DNA of 64,000 nucleotides from Ulva prolifera (Eukaryota; Chlorophyta; Ulvophyceae; Ulvales; Ulvaceae), in NCBI GenBank assembly GCA_023078555.1, contig CM041196.1, positions 8,257,985-8,321,984 of the forward strand, read 5' to 3'. Below are positions 45,646 through 57,376 of the stretch, piece by piece. Numbering within the stretch: position 1 is the first letter of the stretch; each line of letters begins with the position of its first letter. A program made the translations under genes and the position numbers. The notes beneath the pieces were generated by a model. It was not told the DNA's origin and searched no databases. It saw only the letters and a program-made list of their open reading frames with translations.

Positions 45646-48083
45646 CTACGCCACAGCGGACGACTCCCCGATGGCCGTGTCGAGGGACACCTTGACGACG
45701 GCGGTGAGGCGCGTGCGGCAGACGGAGCACTGGCTCGGCGGCCGCACAAACACCTTGGTCGCGCACGACTTGCAGTAGCCGCCGTGGCCGCACGGCAGCA
45801 CGACGTGGTCCGCCGCGGCGTCGTAGCAGATCATGCATGAGCACTCCCCGCCGTCGCCGTCGTCCGACCCCATGGACATCACCGCCAGCGCGACCTCCCC
45901 GCCGGCGCCGCCGCCGGCCTCCGCTTCCGCGGGGCGCTCGGCACCTGCGGCACACAGCGCAGCCGTCAGTGGGGTGTTGTCGCACAGGGGCTCGCTGGGG
46001 CCCCCCCGGCTCTGCTGGGACTGAAACATGATGTCAGCACGCACCGTGGGCGACCGCAACAGTGGTGGCGATGGCTCAAAAGAAGAGATAAAGGGTGTGA
46101 ACAGCGCATTGGCACGCACCGTGCGCGATCGGCGCCAATGGTGGCGCTGGTGCTATCGGCGCTGCTGGTGCCTCTGCATCCTCCGGCGCCGGTGCGGCAG
46201 CTTCGTCTGCCTTTGTGCCGCAGCTCGCCGGCACCGCGTCGTCGGCCACGCTGGCCTGCAGCCCCGCGCTGTCGGCCTGCGCCTCGGCCGGCGCCGGCGC
46301 CACCTTGGCCTGGCGCTCCAGGCTCCACAGGTTGACGTCCAGCCGGAACAGCCGCGCCGGCTTCTGCACCCCCGCCATCATCTCTGTCGCCTGCACCCAC
46401 CGCCAACGCCCCTCACCTGTCCGCCAACGAGCTGCGCACGCGTCCCGGATCAAGCGCCCCATCTGGCAGAGCGAAGACATCACAGGCATGCACCGCTTAC
46501 ACGCCGCACATCGGCAGCGGCCATGCAGCATGCGGGCCCCACACAACACCCATGCACATCTTGCCGAGACTCGCCCCACGCCCGTACATGTCACGCCACA
46601 GAGAGGCTCATCATGCCGTGGGGTGGCCCACGGCAGTGCGGCTCGCGCCGCAGCGCACCTTTTGCGCGATCTCCTCCGAGGACAGCGAGTCGACGTGCTG
46701 CGCGAGGGTCGTCCAGCCGTGCACGGTGTTGTACAGCGCCGTCCACACCGCGCCGTCTGCGATCTGGCGCCGCCGCTGCGCCTCGCGCTCGCGCTGCGCC
46801 GCCCACACGACGACGTGCGCGGCCGCGGACGCCGCGAGCCACGCGGCCGTGCATGCCAGCGCTCCGCGCAGGTGCCGCACCGCGGCGCCGCTGCGGAGGT
46901 CGTGGCCGGCACGCATGAAGGTGAGGAGGAGGACGGTGGCGGCGAGGAGGAGCGCGGCGGCGAGGTGGGCGGCAGCGTTGGCGATGCGGATGCGCAGGCC
47001 GGCGGGCGTCCACACGCCGGCGCGGCGGCCGCTGAAGGACACCATCAGCGCGCACACGCCGATGAGCACCGAGACGCAGACCCACCAGAAGCCAAAGATG
47101 AACGTCACCTGCACGCTGCTCTTGCTGAATGCAGCTCCGCATGGCGTGGCTCGTGAACGGCGAGGACCCGGCGGGCCCTTTGGGGCGTGCGAGGACAAAG
47201 AGACAGGTAGAGACAGGAGCACGTTAGAGCTGCGTGCAGCAGCAGAGTCAGGTGTCCGTACCGTCCATGACAGGGAGGCATCACTGTCGAGCTTGTAAGC
47301 CACGAGGTACACAAACACGACCATGAAGTCTGTGCGGGTGCTGACACTCGGCAGAGCGCCCCGGCCCCTGCAGGCAGAGTGCGTGTGATTCGGAGGCGGA
47401 TGAGAGGAATGGAGAGGGGTGGGCACTGGGGGGGAACTGCACCTGATGCGATACATGGTGTGTAGGATGAGAGAGGCGATGCCTGCTGCAGCAAAGGGGA
47501 GGACGACGACCCGCCAGATGGGGAGGTTGTCTTTGAGGACATAGCCCAGGCACACAGCCGCGCTGCAGGCCATGCCGATGAAGAGGACCGCGTCGCTGAT
47601 GTTGCTGGCCACGTACTGCTTCATGAACACTCTCGAGAGGATGGAATGCTGCAGGATGGCTCCGCCCACTGTGGTCTCTGGATTTGGGGGCGGCCCTAGC
47701 TGCATTTCGATGGCTCTTTTGCGTAGCATGACAAAGTATACGTGGAACGCTGCTCCACATATCGAAGCTGCTATGAAGGGGAGCAGGATTGCCAGCCATG
47801 GGGCAGAGGCCAGGCCCAGGTGCTCTGGTTCGCCCGGCTTCCAGCTGAGAGGAATATACGCCAGCAGTAGCCCGATGGAGGTCAAATAGCCTGCGGTTAT
47901 CACGAGGGAGTGCGCAATGTGCATCCTTGGATCCGCTCCGAAGGAAACATCTGGTTGGAGAACCCCTTCCGCAGAGTCTCGCGCCTGCGCACTCGTGTCA
48001 GCTCCTTCCCTTTCATCCGTCCCATTGCCTCCTGAAGAGGCCGACGAGTGGTTTGCAGTGGCGTCGCTGTCGTCTCTCCGCAT
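45646..48083 (-). CDS. Multi-pass membrane RING finger protein (TMEM185-like)
   Basis: Exons 48083-47443, 47367-47262, 47108-46659, 46390-46120 and 45944-45646 join in phase to 588 residues. After a ~55-residue acidic Ser-rich N-terminus there are about eight hydrophobic spans, among them LVITAGYLTSIGLLLAYIPL, WLAILLPFIAASICGAAFHV, FMVVFVYLVAYKLDSDASL and FIFGFWWVCVSVLIGVCALM. A cytosolic helix and Ala/Pro-rich linker follow, then a C-terminal C3HC4 RING: CMICYDAAADHVVLPCGHGG, YCKSC, CSVCRTRL. This is probably a membrane-bound ubiquitin ligase. The order resembles plant TMEM185 (Fragile-X-F)-like RING proteins such as At1g68820/At1g73950, by recollection. Compartment and substrate are unknown. 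Exon 1 is ~60% GC and exon 3 ~80%. Confidence 0.8.
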
Positions 48084-49102
48084 GTGGCCCGGTGCAAACT
48101 CCGTTGCGATGTGGTAAGGCTCAGTTGGCTTGCGCCTTGGTTGTCACGTCGAGCTGGGAGCGAGGCTGTGAGATGTGATCGTAGTACTAGCTGCGCAAGG
48201 TTGTACGGGCTACTTGTGCCCCTCGTGTAATTCGCTCTACCGGATTAGGTGCGTGTGTGTCAGCACACCTCGTTGCAGCGCGGTATCTGAGCACCCGACC
48301 TTCCTACCATGTGCAGAGCCTGCTGCATAGACGAGAATTTGCACACGCTTCGTCTCACCTGCACGATGGACGGGCACGGCAATTGCATCACTGGTCCCTC
48401 CGACGCGTGACGATGGGAACGGGCATGCATGTTTCCAGGCACGCTCACACCGGGCAGCAAAGCCCGAGGTCGCGAAATGACGCAAACACCACCGCAGTAG
48501 GCCCGCAGTGAGACTGCTTGGGGTCCTACCAGCCAAATCGCAAAGCAGCTTCGGCTCTGTGGCTAGCACAGGCTTTCCGGTCGTCTTTCAAGGCCGTTGC
48601 CCCACGTTGTGCGCCATGCTCATCGTACCGGCCCTTGATCACTGCGCGTGAGCGCACGAGATTGGAGAATGCATCTCCTGAAATCAATCAGCTTCGATGC
48701 GCGTGTGCCACACAGCGCTCGGCGGCTGCGAGCTGTGCCGGACGAGTCCACACCAGCTCCTGTTTCCGACACGCAAGCGCCGTCGCCAGCGCCTGCCAGC
48801 AAGACCACCTTTTCAACGTCTCCGTCAATCAGATCCCATCCTCTAGATCACAAGCCAAGTGTCCCAGGCAAACCCGGGTGTGATCTCCGTCGAAGCCAGG
48901 TCGCTGGTAGGCTCTGGCGCTCTGAACAGATGCCGTCACGATCACAGTACACCTTGCACCGCACCGCACCTCGTCAGTGGTGCGTCGATGACAGGTTTTA
49001 CTGCGCGGTGCTGAGTAATTGGCCGCAGCAGGCCTCCATCGCTCGCGACTCTCCCACAAGAAAGAGAACGGCTCTGCGCTCCGGCTTGTTTCGTTGAAGA
49101 CT
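48084..49102. promoter_or_regulatory. Divergent region, RING/anchored Pro-Ala protein
   Basis: About 1 kb lies between opposite starts at roughly 55% GC. Frames open on both strands at 48600-48900 show no coding character. No element was recognised. Confidence 0.35.
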
Positions 49103-51187
49103 ATGCACGCAGTACAAGAGCCCCACAGTCTGACGCTGTCGTGTGGTCTGGCATTCAGGATTCAGCCAGAGTGGCTGTTGGGCGGGGCTGCAGTTGTCAT
49201 TTTCGCAGGTGTTGCAGCAACCGCCCTGAAGCGAGCCCAGCAAGCGCCGAGAGCCTTGCCCGCTACAGCCACACAGATAGACGCAGATGACGCCGCTCTC
49301 GCCACTGGCGCAGTGCCGCCACCGCAGCAGGCCGCCACACCAGAGGCGCAGCCAGACTCTGAGCAGCAGGCCAACTGGTGGGAACAGCGGGAGATATTCA
49401 TCGTCGCAGACAGCGGCGACGGCCAGGATCCCGCAACAGCAGGTCCCATCCTGTTCCAGGCCGAGGGGCGGGCAATCATGCCTGCGTTCCAGGTGTGCGC
49501 CCGCCCACCCCTCGCCCCCGCCCCCACTCAGTCACCCCACCCAAGCCACCCAACCCCCACCTGCAGGAACAAGCCGCAGCCGAGACGTTTGCCAACGCTC
49601 TGCGAGCGTGGGACCGCGACGGCGACGGCACCTTCGGGCACCGCACATCAGACCACACCGGGCAGTTCCAGGTCGTCGTGCTCGCGCCGGCAGACCTGAA
49701 CGTCGGCAACGTGCCGGACATCGTCCTCGTGCCCCTCCCCCTCCTCTCCGCAGACGCCCTCGTGCGCCCCGCCGCTCTCGTGTGTGCCTGCAGGCACCCC
49801 TCCCCCAGGCGCCGTTCGGTCACTATGCCTGGGGAATTGCGGTGGTTCTGTGTCACACAATCGTCTGAGCTGTCGGCAGTTGTGCTCCGCCTGCAGGCAG
49901 CTGCGGCCACAGCGTCGGGGTGTGGTTCACTGACACATGTGTGTGGCTGTGGCGGTGCAGGCGTCAGCGGACACGTGGCGGGCGGCGGTGCAGGCGGCCG
50001 CCGTGCCGCAGCTGACTGCGTGGCAGGAGCACATCGCCGCGAGCACCGCTCCGGCGGCCCCGCCGCCGGCGGCCGCGGCGCCGCCGGCCGCGGCGCCGCC
50101 GGCGCCGTCAGCGCCCGACGCTGCGGCGGGCAGCACAGGCGGGGCCGGCGCACCCGGGGGCGGGGCGGACGGCTCGCCCCGGGGCACGCGGCCGCAGTCG
50201 CCGCGGGAGCAGGCGGCGCAGCCCGCTGCTGACGGCGCGCCGGCTGTGCAGCCCGCGGCGGCGGTTCCCCTCGGCCCGCCACCGCCGCCGGCTGCCGCCC
50301 CGGCCGCAGACAGCACTCCGGCAGAGGCGCGCCGGCCGCCCAGCGCTGCCACGCCGGACCCCGCACCGGCGCGCAGCGGTGGTGCGGAAGCGCAAGCCGC
50401 GCCGCAGGCGAGCGGCCCCGCCAGCGCGGCAGATGCAGCGAGCACCCCGACAGCCACCCCCCCTCGCCCCACCGGCGAGGCGGAGCCGCCCAAGGCAGTG
50501 ACCGGGCCGCCACCGCCGCCGACCCCCGCCGCCTCGGCAGACAAGACCGCGGCCGATGCCGCGCCGGCGCAGCCGCCCCCGGCGGCAGCGGACCCTGCCG
50601 GGCCCAAGGTGTATGCCTCGATTGCGGACCTCGAGGCCGACCGCGTGTGGGACGGCGCGGCGGCGGCCCCCGGCGAGCGAGAGCCGGCCGCCGCCGAACG
50701 CGAGCCCGAGGAGGAGCTGCGGCTGCTGTCGGCTGAGGAGACGGATGCGAGTGCCGTGCACCCGTCCCCGGGCACCCTGAAGGCGGTGTTCACGCCGATC
50801 CTCATGCGTACGGGCCTGGGGGGCCCCGGGGACGTGGAGGAGGACCGCATGATGTTCACCGTCGACGCGACGCTGGACGCGGGGGACCCGGACGTCGTGG
50901 CGCTCGCGTTTGAGGACCCTGTGGACGCCAAGGCGCTGCTGGCGATGCTCGCGCACGTACAGGGGTTCACGGACAAGGACGGCGTGCTGCGGCGGGTGGT
51001 GCCGATGCCCGCGGGGGCGGCCGAGGAGGCTGCGGCGGCACAGGGTGCCAGCCTGCTGTGCATGGCGCGGGGGTTCCAGGTGAAGGCGAACGTGCGTGCC
51101 GGGCGAGACATCAACGGCGTGCTGAGCCGCATCGCAGGCGCCCGGTGGGCGTCGCTGATGGCGCAGCACCAGACCGTGCACCACTGA
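49103..51187 (+). CDS. Membrane-anchored Pro/Ala-rich protein, DUF3110-like C-terminus
   Basis: Exons 49103-49492, 49567-49761 and 49961-51187, all phase 0, give 603 residues. One N-terminal membrane span (EWLLGGAAVVIFAGVAATAL, residues ~28-47) precedes a soluble region with WWEQREIFIVADSGDG and FQVVVLAPADLNVGNVPDIV. Then come ~170 residues of Ala/Pro-rich linker and a folded-looking C-terminus: KVYASIADLEADRVWD, MMFTVDATLDAGDPDVVALA and FEDPVDAKALLAMLAHVQGF. The last block resembles DUF3110, found in cyanobacteria and plastids, which would suggest a plastid envelope or thylakoid protein; this is tentative. DRDGDGTF near residue 150 looks like half an EF-hand loop but lacks the closing Glu. 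A TGTAA lies 131 bp past the stop. GC rises from 58% to 87%. Confidence 0.7.
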
Positions 51188-51647
51188 CTGCGGTTGCCGG
51201 GCTGGCGTCGTTGGGTGAGGCCTGTCCGTGGGGCGTCGCAGCGGCGTAGTCGGTGTCGGCAGACACGCTCAGCGCAGGTGACCCTGGCAAACTCCACCGA
51301 ACTCTACGGATGCTTTGTGTAACATCGAACGTTATGCCGAAAGTGCACATGCTTTCGTTACACGGTATCGGGACAGTCGAGTGCGATCAGGGCAAGCACC
51401 GAGGCTGCGTGAATGTATGCATTGCAGCGAACCACAGGCAGGCTCGTGCCACTCCAGCATGAGCACATGCATGGACGCCGTCCTGAGACTGAGCGGCACA
51501 GGGGCACGCACGAGTGGCGCTTCCACAGGTCATGCAATCAGCGGTCACTGCCAGAGACTCACTCGCGGGCCATCGCCGGATACATCCTCCCCCAGGGAGA
51601 GGCCGCGGAAAAGCGCACGGCTGCTAGCCGGCGAAATCACCTTGGGA
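51188..51647. other. Convergent intergenic region, DUF3110-like/SYP61
   Basis: These are 3' regions of converging genes. The TGTAA at 51318-51322 would serve the + strand gene. Nothing else was seen. Confidence 0.45.
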
Positions 51648-52824
51648 CTAGTCTGAAAAGGTGAAGTAGAGCATGACGATCAGGACTACGATGAGCACGA
51701 TCACGACGCCCATCTGCGTGCAGAAGTTCATCTTCTTGATCACGTCCTGCAGCTTGTGCATCGCTGCAGACATGCGGTTCGACACTCCCTCAGTGTCCCT
51801 GTCCAGGTTTTCAATCAGAGGTTCTTGCTCCTGCATGGGCAGGTGCATTCGGTCAGAGGAGCAGGAGAGAGGGAGACCACAGTTCCGCACGTTGAGCTGA
51901 TCGGGGAGGCTGATCGACATGGCAGTGCAGGACTGCGGCATTGATGGCATCTAGTAAGTAACCTTGCCGGGTCTGTGGCGCACCCGGAGTTCATGCATCA
52001 TGCCCAGCCCGAGGTCAGCGACTCTCGCAGCTGCTTGTTGAATTTTGTCGAGGGCCATGTCTTGCTGCGCTAGAGTGAGCTGCTGGTGGTTGCCAGACTC
52101 ATCGACTTCGCCCTGGAGCTCTGCGTTTCCTGGTATAGCCACCGCGGTGAATCCCTGCTCCACGTTTTCGATGGCTGACTGCATCTGCTTTGTGTGCGCA
52201 CGTGTATCTTGAATCCACTGTCGCCTGCACAGGGACAAGACTGAGATGCCAGTGGCGAGTCTCCTGCAGATTTGGAAGCTACAAGGCCCACCTTTGGTGC
52301 AGCTCGGGTATCGTCACATTGTAGCGTTCTGGGTCTTGCTCTGCTTTGTCAACACTCTTGTCCATCGTGTGCAGAGTCCGTGTCAAAGTTTGTAACGCCG
52401 TGGAGAGGCGATCCGATAGTCCCAGCTTGCCAGGATTTGACATTGCCATTGCTGTCCATCTGCAGACACGTGTGCAACCGTAAATCGTGCAGTATGGCTG
52501 ACACAGTGCACGACGCATGATCGACTCTGCGCGCATCGAGGCGTGCCCCCGTAAGGAGAACCTACGCTGCGCCTGGAGCCATCAGATGAGCCAGTCTTCT
52601 CCTATTCGCGTGTGTGTTGCATGGGTCAGCAACCTGACCGATTGTGACACAACTGCGCGCTTTTGACATAGGCGAACGCAATACAAACAGCCCAGGACAT
52701 GGCCTCAGCATGGGCGCGCACACCTTGAATAGTCCTGCTGCAGCTTGTTGACCTGTTCCTGAATATGTTGCTTTGCGATTGGAAAGGGGTCCCCACTCCC
52801 CTTTCCCGGCGTGTTCGCTGCCAT
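51648..52824 (-). CDS. SYP61: Qc-SNARE, SYP61/syntaxin-6 type
   Basis: Exons 52824-52724, 52459-52292, 52224-51984 and 51830-51648 join in phase to 230 residues, near the family's ~245. It would act at the trans-Golgi/endosome as the Qc helix of a SNARE bundle. The N-terminal three-helix domain starts DPFPIAKQHIQEQVNKLQQD and continues LSTALQTLTRTLHTMDKS, IPELHQRRQWIQDTR and SAIENVEQG. The SNARE motif runs QQDMALDKIQQAAARVADLG, EQEPLIENLDRDTEGVSNRM, HKLQDVIKKM. A C-terminal anchor MGVVIVLIVVLIVMLYFTFS ends the protein. The central layer glutamine is in the QEPLIENLD helix region, split by the last intron. The ATG at 52824 puts DPF near residue 13, as in plant SYP61. An upstream in-frame extension to 52947 is considered leader. 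Confidence 0.9.
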
Positions 52825-53484
52825 CTGATCTAGCGCCTCATGGAGAGCGCGGGTCGCAAATCCAGCAGACCGAACCACCGTTGCAGGCTTTATCGCTGTG
52901 GCAGAACTAATGGTCACAATTGCGAGCCGCAGAATGGCACGCAACAATCAACCAACTATTCTGCGAGCGTTACAGGAGGTTCACGTCGTTGCACCATCCA
53001 TGTCGACGTGTAACTTGCAGCTCAGGAGCTTGATCTTGAGCCTGCTGTCAGTGGGTACTTCATTCGCCAAATGTCGGAGCCAAGGACTCGAGGGATGATG
53101 GGTGACACGGGACCAGCGAAGTGGTGATGCAGGTAGACACGCATGTGTGTGCGAGCACTCTTCGAGTGCTCAGTTCGCTGCAATTGCCAAGGGTGGGCAA
53201 ACGAAAACACCGCAACGATAAGAATCATGTGTTGTTCATGTTTCTGGGAGGTATGCCGACGAGATCATGTTCACAGTGCACCACAACGGCGTACACACGG
53301 CGTGATTACATCATTCAAGCAGGGAGGCTAGCGCATGCAAGCTTGTTGCCTGAACTCCTTTTCTACCTGACACGTCGCCTACCACACTCTTAAGGTCCAC
53401 ATACACCAGGCGCAGGGCGCAAAGGCCTGCAGATTGCTTTGTATCAAAGCGCGGTGGCGCTTGCGTCTCCGTTTCGCGTTCAAC
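52825..53484. promoter_or_regulatory. Divergent region, SYP61/[2Fe-2S]-TPR
   Basis: 660 bp at about 50% GC lies between opposite start codons. It holds both promoters and leaders. No motif was recognised. Confidence 0.4.
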
Positions 53485-54716
53485 ATGGTTCCGCATCGTG
53501 TCGCCCGCGCTTTTCCATCTGCACAGCCCGTCGGGGAGCTGCACTCCCACAGGAGGGGAGCTCTGGTTAAGGCAATAAGTGTGTCTATATGTGAGAACCG
53601 GACCTGCAAGAAGCAGGGCTCGCAGCAGGTGCGCCCTGAAACTCTAGCAGATGCTCCGTCACTGGACGAGAAAGTGGGTCGCCTCATGGCGCTGGTTGTA
53701 GAACAGACGTACCCGTGCAGATCATGAAGCTCCTTGAAGATATCGAACAAGAGGGTCATGGACTCAGTGTCCGCAGATGTGGATGCCTCGGCCAATGCGG
53801 CAATGGGCCGAATATGCACGTCTCGCCTCCAGGTGTTGTCGTTCGAGGAATCAGCACACCCGCCGCTGCATTCAGAATGCTACGGGAGCACTGCAACATC
53901 GAAGTCGCTGAAGAGTCGCAACTGTTTGTTCAGGTGCGATCTGCTTGCAGCGGCGGGATGAAGGGATGGACTCGATGTTGCCAGCTCAGTGCTTGCGCGA
54001 ATGCGGATGCCAGGCCCGCTGATACCCACGCGGCAGGCATGTTGGCATGTACATATCCACGTGTAGTCTTGCTCATTTGATGTGCACGTTCTGGTGTATG
54101 ATCGGAAGCTTGACCGATCTTCCATGGTATGAATCATCAGAACGTTCGTGCATCACTTCACTGCCCACAGCATGTGCAGCTGCGGTTGCGAGGGAACAAC
54201 CTGGCGGCCCAAGGGCACCTTGCGGAAGCTCTGGAGGCTTACAGGGAAGCATTGCAGCATGCACCATCGGCATTGGCGTACAAGATACACAGCAACATGT
54301 CCTTGCTGGCGTTGACCAGTGGCGACGTGGCCTCAGCAGTGTCTGCAGCCGCAACGGCGCTGGAACAAGCACCCCGAGATTTCACAACAGTGCGCCACCA
54401 AGTGATGTGCCTTTGTGCCCGGGGTGCCAGCCTGGCAGTGCAGCAGAGCCAGGACAGCACTGGCGCTCCCCATGTCCAGGGACAAGGCATGTGTAAACAG
54501 CCCAGTTCCAGCGCATGCTGCAGCCGCGTCGGAAGGAGTCATGGTACTTCATCTATGCAGGCGAAAATCCGAATGATCGAGGCCTGCCTAGCGGCTCAAG
54601 ATAGTGATGCTGCAACCGAGTACCTGCGCTTGGCAGTGCGAGATGATGCTAGTTTTCAAAAGACAGTGATTTTCCGGGAACTCGACAAGAAGGTCCAGGC
54701 AGCTGCGACAGGTTGA
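53485..54716 (+). CDS. [2Fe-2S] thioredoxin-like ferredoxin fused to TPR repeats
   Basis: Exons are 53485-53628, 53721-53933, 54180-54389 and 54561-54716, all phase 0, giving 240 residues. The 54390-54560 stretch is also open in frame, so it may be retained (297 residues). Residues ~20-115 form a thioredoxin-like ferredoxin: VSICENRTCKKQGSQ with CxxxxC, and VRRCGCLGQCGNGPN with CxxxC, the four expected cluster ligands, followed by GVVVRGISTPAAAFRML. The C-terminal half holds TPR-like helices: GNNLAAQGHLAEALEAYREA, NMSLLALTSGDVASAVSAAA and AAQDSDAATEYLRLAVRDD. The N-terminus (MVPHRVARAFPSAQP) suits organelle import. A redox or cluster-dependent scaffold role is plausible; partners are unknown. 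A TGTAA follows 93 bp after the stop. Confidence 0.78.
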
Positions 54717-54808
54717 TATCGAGGATGCCTGTGAGCGTAGCTTGATCCCTGCAACATGATCCTGTCAATGCATGAACTGGGCTGTTTGAGGTGGCATGTG
54801 ACCAGCAC

Positions 54809-54813
54809 TGTAA
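54809..54813 (+). terminator. Putative TGTAA poly(A) signal
   Basis: TGTAA lies 93 bp past the stop of the [2Fe-2S]-TPR gene, at the distance usual for green-algal polyadenylation signals. Confidence 0.45.
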
Positions 54814-54955
54814 CAGGTGCCTACTTATACTACGAAAAAATCACCTCTCATAATCGACTACTACTGGTCTGTACACCTTGAAATACATGTGCCTGGTGCT
54901 CCCATGCCAGCACACCCACGCCTGCGGCGCCGCGGCCGCGCCGGGCCGCTCCGCC

Positions 54956-56842
54956 TCAGAACTCCCGGTCCTGCAGCAGCCGCGGCGCCAGCAGGACCCA
55001 CATGTACATGAGGCCCGTCGCCCACTGCGTCATCAGCTTCATCGTGACGCTCGCCCAGCCGATGTCCATCAGGCCCCGCTCCTCCGCGCCCTGGCCCCAG
55101 CCCGTCAGCAGCATCGCGATGTACGCGCTCGCGAGCGCAAACACGAGGTGGAAGAACGAGTAGTTGTACGTGACGGGCTTGTAGTCCGCGAGGGAGCGCG
55201 CGCCGAGGCCGCCCTGGGCGGAGGGGCGGCCAGCCATGTCCTGCTGCTCGGGGGCACCGTCCAGGCCGGCGGACGTCGAGGAGCCCTCCTCGAGCAGCTG
55301 CCACTCGTGGTCGCCATCTCCGTCCTCCAGCGTGAACGTGCTGGTGTTGCTGCCGGCCCTGCAGAGGCGTTGCATGTTGAGCGGAGCGGGCCAGAACTCA
55401 GCACAGCGTGGCAGCCTGAGCCGCACAGCAGAGACTTGACCGCGCACGCCAATCAGACGGGGGTGTTCCTGCTTTGGCAGCGCAGAGTGCAGAAGTGTGC
55501 TTCCTCACAGTGGTATTGGTCGAGACAACAGCAGAGGCACATCAGACTGGAAGGGTGGACGTACTTGGCAGCAGAGTACACGACAGAGAGCAGGGTCACC
55601 AACATGCCCACGGCCAGGGTGGTGCCGGATGCTGCATCGATCTTGTGGCCCAGGCTGTTGCAGACCTCTGAGTGGGGCTCACTCTGGAGGGCCGAGAAAG
55701 CCAGGTACATCGTGTACACAGACATGACTCCGGAGGGGAACAGGGACCCGCTGGCGACGAGTGGCGAGATGGAGACCAGAGTGAAGACGACAAACAGCAC
55801 GATCGACAGCGTGATCACAGAGACGTTGAAGGAGCACGAGCCTGCGTCTCGTGGTTTGAACATGGCAAAGAGGAAACCTGCAGCATCATGCGCACAGTGA
55901 CAAGCTGCACTGCCTTGTTGTGGCATGAAGATGAGCAAGAGTGCGCTCTGTGCAGCTGCAGCCTCCGATCAATTTTGCAAGGGCATGATGTATCGCACCG
56001 ATCAGTACGATGCATCCCACGTAGCACGCCGCAGTCACTGCCAGCATGGCCTTGTAGTGACGCTCATCTTCTTCACCCGCTTGCACCCATGCATCATTGA
56101 CAGCCAGGATGAAGTCCAGCAGAAGGAGGAGCTGAATGAAGAGGAACATCACGGAGGCCACCCGCGCGATGTATCCGTAGAAGAGGATCATGTTGTTGGG
56201 CAGCAGGAACGGAAACGCGTTGAACAGTAGCCAGAAGCCAAGCTTGATAGCTGGACTGCCTGACATCAGCATTTGTCCGCGTCGATCACTTGTATGCTTC
56301 ACGTTGATGAGGATGATTGACAAGAGCCCGAAGAACAACTGCACACCACACGATATGTTGGCGTGATCACGACCAGCCAGGCGACGATCGCCCCCATACA
56401 AGAAGCACCGGCCCGTGCCTAAGCTAGCACAGCTTCTCTATCAACATGTGGCGGGGAACTGAGACGTACAAAATTGCCGAGGCTGATGCGGTAGACGGCC
56501 TGAATGCCGAAGAACGCATCGCTGGGCTCCCCTGTGAAGTGCTTGACGATCCCTGCAGATACACAAGGTGAAAGTGTGTGTCTATGTCGTTTACACGTCT
56601 CAGCCTGTCAGCATGCTGTGGCGCTCCGGGACGAGCAAACTCGTACATGGTATTTTCTCCAGCAGCGGCTTCCCATAGTCTCGCATAAGCCAAGCCAGTA
56701 TCATGGACAGCGTGAATAAAAAGCAGTACGCCACGCGTGCGCCGGATTTAAGAATTTGGCCGGTGGTGCAGGAGACAGCTGAGCATCCGACCCAGGCAGC
56801 CATAGAGGCCAGGCAGCTACCTGCCCAGGTTGCAACAAACAT
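54956..56842 (-). CDS. Serine incorporator (SERINC/TDE1 family)
   Basis: Exons 56842-56647, 56552-56470, 56338-55999, 55877-55565 and 55358-54956 join in phase to 444 residues, the usual SERINC length. These proteins have about ten membrane spans and are implicated in serine delivery and lipid distribution in eukaryotic membranes. Visible family blocks are the Cys/Ala-rich start (WAGSCLASMAAWVGCSAVSC), LSMILAWLMRDYGKPLLEKI, AFFGIQAVYRISLGNF, KLGFWLLFNAFPFLLPNNMI, FIQLLLLLDFILAVNDAWVQ and, near the end, VTYNYSFFHLVFALASAYIA and LTGWG. A Glu/Asp/Ser-rich loop (FTLEDGDGDHEWQLLEEG) precedes the last two spans. GC is 50% near 56701 and 73% near 55081. The donors GTACGA, GTACGT, GTGCGA and GTACGT are all from the lower-GC 5' part. 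Confidence 0.92.
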
Positions 56843-57376
56843 GCTTGCTTCTCAATCACCTATAGATCGGCGCACGAAGGCCTCAGATTATCAACCAACA
56901 GGTTCGGCAGAGGATTCCGCAGGGAGAATAATACGCGTTCGCACGAAGTTTCACGGAGGTAACTAGTTTTCTGGATACCTGACAAGGCCTTGAACATGTC
57001 CCGGCGAAGGATGTCGCAGTGCAGTCGACTTCACTGCATAGTGTCTACAAGGGATGCTGCTGCGTAGTACCACGTGCGGTGGCAACGTATTGCGAAAGCA
57101 GAGGAACAGGACACGAGGATCGCATCATGGCGGTGTTCTGATACGTCGTGGTGCCAATCGACATGAACGTGTGCATGAAAGCGCTGCAGTGGCTGACACT
57201 TGGGAAATGCGTTCCTGCCAGGCGGTAGCTATGTAGCCATCTTCACGCGAGCTTGGACATGATCTGATGCAGCAGCTGCACCCACGTCTTACATAAAATT
57301 TATGCGAGAATCCTGGTTGAACAGATCGTGACGCTCGCTGCTCCGTGCAGTCCTACGCCTGTGTCGGGCTGCCAAC
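56843..57376. promoter_or_regulatory. Divergent region, SERINC/ataxin-10
   Basis: About 530 bp at roughly 52% GC lies between opposite starts, holding both promoters. No element was recognised. Confidence 0.4.

Noticed and set aside
49600..49650. EF-hand in the gene at 49103 (DRDGDGTFG)
   Set aside because: Only one loop-like stretch; position 12 is Thr instead of Glu and flanking helices are not evident.
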